Part shown: positions 14,616 to 17,268 of the stretch, in pieces
Layout of the letters: every line of letters starts with the position of its first letter
Numbering within the stretch: the stretch's first letter is position 1
Assembly: GCA_964388965.1 (NCBI GenBank)
Contig: CAYMCP010000075.1
Location: 1-17,268 of the forward strand
Length of the DNA stretch: 17,268 nucleotides
Direction of reading: 5' to 3'
Source of the DNA: Albibeggiatoa sp964388965
Lineage (GTDB): Bacteria > Pseudomonadota > Gammaproteobacteria > Beggiatoales > Beggiatoaceae
The notes under the pieces: generated by a model
Database searches by the model: none
What the model saw: only the letters and a program-made list of their open reading frames with translations
What the model was told of the DNA's origin: nothing
Position numbers and translations under genes: made by a program

Positions 14616-14945
14616 TTATTCAGCCGCTTTCTTAGCAACTGCAATTTCCATCATTTTCTTTAACTCACCATTACTAAATAATTCCAGAGTAATATCACAT
14701 CCACCAATTAATTCACCATTAATATAAATTTGTGGAAATGTTGGCCAATTTGCAAATTGTGGTAAGCTTTCATACACCTCCTCATCTTCCAAAACGTTGA
14801 CATGAGCAAATGGCACTTCACATTGCTTTAAAGCCTGCGCAGCGCGCATCGAAAAACCACATTGTGGAAATTTCGGCGTACCCTTCATATAAATAATAAT
14901 CGGATTTTCTTCAACTTGTTGCTTGATTTTATCTAAGCCACTCAT
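14616..14945 (-). CDS. grxD: Monothiol glutaredoxin (CGFS type)
   Basis: This 109-residue protein is a Grx4/GrxD-type glutaredoxin that binds a [2Fe-2S] cluster with glutathione as a dimer and passes clusters to apo-proteins. The active site is CGFS at 29-32 with the preceding KGTP (Lys21 contacts glutathione). WPTFPQIYINGE (67-78) and GGCDI (81-85) complete the glutathione site. Length and sequence are typical. AAGGAG lies about 9 bases before the ATG, one of the strongest ribosome sites in the window. It is transcribed away from mutL from a shared AT-rich intergenic region. Confidence 0.96.
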   Translation of the reverse strand: MSGLDKIKQQVEENPIIIYMKGTPKFPQCGFSMRAAQALKQCEVPFAHVNVLEDEEVYESLPQFANWPTFPQIYINGELIGGCDITLELFSNGELKKMMEIAVAKKAAE

Positions 14946-15014
14946 CGTGTTATACTCCTTAGAGAAAGGAAAATTTAAAATACAAAAAAGCAGTTTTTGG
15001 GGTAAATTCTTATT

Positions 15015-15043
15015 TTTACAATACCTAGAGAAAAGTATGTAAA
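15015..15043 (-). promoter_or_regulatory. Putative grxD promoter with a palindromic operator-like site
   Basis: On the minus strand TTTACA (15038-15043, five of six) and TGTAAA (15015-15020, four of six) are separated by 17 bases; transcription would begin about 60 bases before grxD. The -35 box is half of TGTAAA-a-TTTACA (15038-15050), a near-perfect palindrome that could bind a dimeric regulator. Both elements are candidates only. Confidence 0.33.
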
Positions 15044-15128
15044 ATTTACACGAATTATAAAAAATATGGGTTTAATTTCTTGCCATATAAAAAACTATCT
15101 TTAACGAAAATAAAAACCAACAATCAGT

Positions 15129-15156
15129 TTGACACTACTAATTTACATAATAAAAA
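15129..15156 (+). promoter_or_regulatory. Putative mutL promoter
   Basis: A perfect TTGACA (15129-15134) is followed after 16 bases by TAAAAA (15151-15156), four of six matches to the -10 consensus. The start would be near 15163, giving a leader of about 25 bases. No clear Shine-Dalgarno sequence precedes the mutL ATG, which fits low expression of this repair protein. Confidence 0.4.
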
Positions 15157-15188
15157 ATTATTTTTTAGCAATTAACTATTTAAAATAA

Positions 15189-17045
15189 ATGCTCTACAAA
15201 CAACATACACCAATTCAACCACTTTCTATACATCTCGCCAATCAGATCGCAGCAGGCGAAGTAATTGAGCGTCCCTCTTCTGTGATTAAGGAATTAATTG
15301 AAAACAGCTTAGATGCACAAGCTACTGATATTAATATAGAAATAGAGCAAGCAGGGCGTAAATTAATCCGTATTCGTGATAATGGCTGTGGCATTCCTGC
15401 CGCCGAATTAGAGCTTGCGGTACGCCGACACGCTACCAGCAAAATACATACAATCGAAGATTTAGAACATATTTTTAGCTTGGGTTTTCGTGGAGAAGCA
15501 CTTGCAAGTATAGCCTCCGTTTCACGTTTAACGTTAAGTTCCAAACATTTTCTAGCACAACACGGTCATCAACTCCGCCTAGAACAGCATCAACAGGCTA
15601 TCATCGAGCCGACAGCGCATCCAATAGGTACAACAGTAGAAGTGACTGATTTATTTTACAATACACCCGCCCGACGTAAATTTTTACGCACAGATAAAAC
15701 TGAATTTAATCATATTCATGAAATGGTAAAGCGTCTTGCATTAAGCCGTTTTGATGTCAGTTTTCAGCTAATGCACAACCGGCGCAATATATTACAACTC
15801 AAAGTTGCAACAGATGAAAAACAGCAATTACAAAGAGTTGCAAGCTTATATAATCAAGATTTAGTAGCGCATTTTATTCCCGTCTCACACCAACGTGAAA
15901 ATTTATTATTAACAGGTTGGATAACTAAACCGACACACTCGCGTTCGCAGCCAGATATACAATATTTTTTCATTAATGGTCGTATGATACGCGATAAATT
16001 AATTATTCATGCTGTGCGTCAAGCCTATCAAGATGTATTATATAACGGTCGGCATCCTAGTTTTATATTGTATCTTACTGTGGAACCTAGCGAAATTGAT
16101 GTAAATGTCCATCCGACCAAAAGTGAAGTACGTTTTAGTCATGGCGATATTGTGCATAGTTTTCTTGTTAGTGGTTTGCAGCAGCACCTTGCCAAAACAC
16201 AGCCTAAGCAAGCTCAATCTTATCCTGTTACGTCGCCTCCTCCGCAACCCAATCGTTCCAGTGTACAAGAAAGTCTACAAATTTATCAACTTTTAACACG
16301 AAATAATTTTGAAAATCGAACTAATAATACACCTCAATCTGAAATTACAGTTCAAAGAGATTTGGATAGTAATGAAAAATTTATTAAAAATACACAAAAA
16401 TCTGCGAATGATGCACAATCTGTAGATACATTTATTATTCCAAAATCAAAGCCTATTGAGAAAATACCGCCTTTAGGTTATGCCTTGTCGCAATTGGCTG
16501 GTATTTATATTTTAGCGGAAAATACGCAAGGATTGGTATTAGTAGATATGCACGCCGCACATGAGCGTATTACTTATGAAAAAATGAAACAAGCTTGGGA
16601 ACATGAAAAACTCAAAACCCAGCGTTTATTAATGCCTGTTTCTTTTCAAGTAACTGAAAAAGAAGTTATTTTAATTGAGGAATATAAAAGTTTATTTAAA
16701 AAATTAGGCTTTGATTTTGTTTTACAGGATTCAACGCTAATTATTCAACAAATCCCGATTTTACTGCAACAATCTACGCTGGAAAAATTAGTACATGATA
16801 TGTTGACAGATTTAGAACGTTTTGGTAGCACACAACAAATTAAGCAGTACATTCACGAATTACTAGCAACAATGGCTTGTCATCATTCAGTACGTGCGCA
16901 TCGACAATTAAATTTAAATGAAATGAATGCGTTATTACGCGATATGGAGTCTACTGAGCGGAGTAATCAATGCAATCATGGGCGACCAACTTGGGTACAA
17001 CTGGATATGAAAGATTTAAATAAATTATTTTTACGTGGAAAATAA
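15189..17045 (+). CDS. mutL: DNA mismatch repair protein MutL with endonuclease motif
   Basis: MutL couples mismatch recognition by MutS to strand incision and excision. The 618-residue protein has the GHKL ATPase at its N-terminus: LANQIAAGEVIERP, catalytic Glu35 in KELIENSLDA (Asn39 binds magnesium), DNGCGI (Asp64) and GFRGEAL (99-105). A weakly conserved, polar linker (about 335-430) follows, then the dimerisation domain. That domain carries DMHAAHERITYE (453-464), matching the endonuclease motif D-x-H-A-x2-E-x4-E, with ACHHSVRAH (Cys564) and CNHGRP (595-600) as further metal-site elements. This is therefore the nicking type found in most bacteria, not the MutH-dependent E. coli type. It is the only substantial plus-strand gene. 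The start fits family alignments with a few extra N-terminal residues. Confidence 0.97.
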   Translation: MLYKQHTPIQPLSIHLANQIAAGEVIERPSSVIKELIENSLDAQATDINIEIEQAGRKLIRIRDNGCGIPAAELELAVRRHATSKIHTIEDLEHIFSLGFRGEALASIASVSRLTLSSKHFLAQHGHQLRLEQHQQAIIEPTAHPIGTTVEVTDLFYNTPARRKFLRTDKTEFNHIHEMVKRLALSRFDVSFQLMHNRRNILQLKVATDEKQQLQRVASLYNQDLVAHFIPVSHQRENLLLTGWITKPTHSRSQPDIQYFFINGRMIRDKLIIHAVRQAYQDVLYNGRHPSFILYLTVEPSEIDVNVHPTKSEVRFSHGDIVHSFLVSGLQQHLAKTQPKQAQSYPVTSPPPQPNRSSVQESLQIYQLLTRNNFENRTNNTPQSEITVQRDLDSNEKFIKNTQKSANDAQSVDTFIIPKSKPIEKIPPLGYALSQLAGIYILAENTQGLVLVDMHAAHERITYEKMKQAWEHEKLKTQRLLMPVSFQVTEKEVILIEEYKSLFKKLGFDFVLQDSTLIIQQIPILLQQSTLEKLVHDMLTDLERFGSTQQIKQYIHELLATMACHHSVRAHRQLNLNEMNALLRDMESTERSNQCNHGRPTWVQLDMKDLNKLFLRGK

Positions 17046-17194
17046 TATATTATTAACGTTTGATTACATGTGAATTTATCTTACTACTTTTGTTTGGGTT
17101 TAAATGATGATTTATTGTTGAGAAAGATAGCGTTCTCCTAAAACTTGGGTGCTCAACGTAATGTTTGTAAAATGAGTATAGGCGATTTGCTGTA
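17046..17194. other. Intergenic region after mutL
   Basis: It opens with an AT palindrome overlapping the mutL stop (17041-17054). Further on there is a 6-base inverted repeat GTTGAG (17117-17122) and CTCAAC (17152-17157). Inside its 29-base loop are GAGAA/TTCTC half-sites. No T-run follows, so a terminator is not established. No gene is seen. Confidence 0.4.
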
Positions 17195-17268
17195 TTAGGA
17201 GTTACGCAGTTCAAAGGTGTTATTCAAACTTCTCATAGAATCAAGCCAATCTCCTAAACTATCAATAC
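17195..17268 (-). CDS. Possible partial reading frame at the right edge (C-terminal end only)
   Basis: A minus-strand frame enters from the right edge and stops at a TAA (17195-17197). Its last 23 residues, IDSLGDWLDSMRSLNNTFELRNS, look protein-like and hydrophilic. The start lies outside the window and I recognise no family. The tract around 17197-17210 (ggagttacgcagtt) also resembles ends of insertion sequences I have seen, so this may be element sequence rather than a gene. Confidence 0.3.
   Translation of the reverse strand, partial: IDSLGDWLDSMRSLNNTFELRNS

Noticed and set aside
17041..17054. AT palindrome at the mutL stop as a terminator
   Set aside because: All A-T pairs, no loop and no downstream T-run; more likely chance in AT-rich DNA.
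1..17268. tRNA, rRNA, prophage structural genes or an intact insertion sequence
   Set aside because: No cloverleaf-like sequence, rRNA tract, phage module or complete transposase was seen on either strand.

Overview
The window is AT-rich and reads as a gammaproteobacterial chromosome. The housekeeping genes trmB, sppA (36K type), lolA, a CGFS monothiol glutaredoxin (grxD) and mutL fit a Gram-negative gammaproteobacterium. The AT richness, decayed transposase-like scraps and load of CHAT, TIR and STAND genes recall filamentous sulfur bacteria of the Thiotrichales (Beggiatoa/Thioploca-like). That placement is an inference from gene style; there is no rRNA or other marker here. All substantial genes except mutL lie on the minus strand.

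Layout. (1) 1-2287: a CHAT protease fused to a STAND-type ATPase, cut by the left edge. (2) 2288-2718: gene-free, with ORF-like scraps. (3) 2719-4019: trmB with an unrecognised 205-residue gene just upstream. (4) 4141-5166: a sulfotransferase-family protein. (5) 5167-5466: a gap with a probable decayed transposase fragment. (6) 5467-12284: a compact minus-strand operon. In order of transcription it holds a small membrane protein, a TIR protein with two further signalling domains, a very large STAND ATPase with a membrane helix and fourteen beta-propeller blades, a second short TIR protein, and a two-helix membrane protein with a GAF-like domain. The last four overlap by 8, 8 and 4 bases. (7) 12285-12611: an upstream region with a putative promoter and degenerate sequence. 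(8) 12612-14945: sppA, lolA and grxD. (9) 15189-17045: mutL, divergent from grxD. (10) 17046-17268: an edge region with a possible partial reading frame.

The most interesting part is region 6. Its parts fit an immune or cell-suicide module. The STAND/WD40 protein would be the sensor and oligomerisation switch, with two paralogous TIR proteins as NAD-cleaving effectors or TIR-TIR adaptors. The GAF-like membrane protein could be a ligand sensor or a second effector. Stop/start overlaps imply fixed stoichiometry. Both TIR proteins share an Asn-rich tail motif, which suggests a common docking partner. The CHAT-STAND gene at the left edge belongs to the same broad class of conflict proteins but is separated by housekeeping genes. 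TIR and STAND/WD40 families are each known; whether this exact five-gene arrangement has been described cannot be decided from sequence alone.
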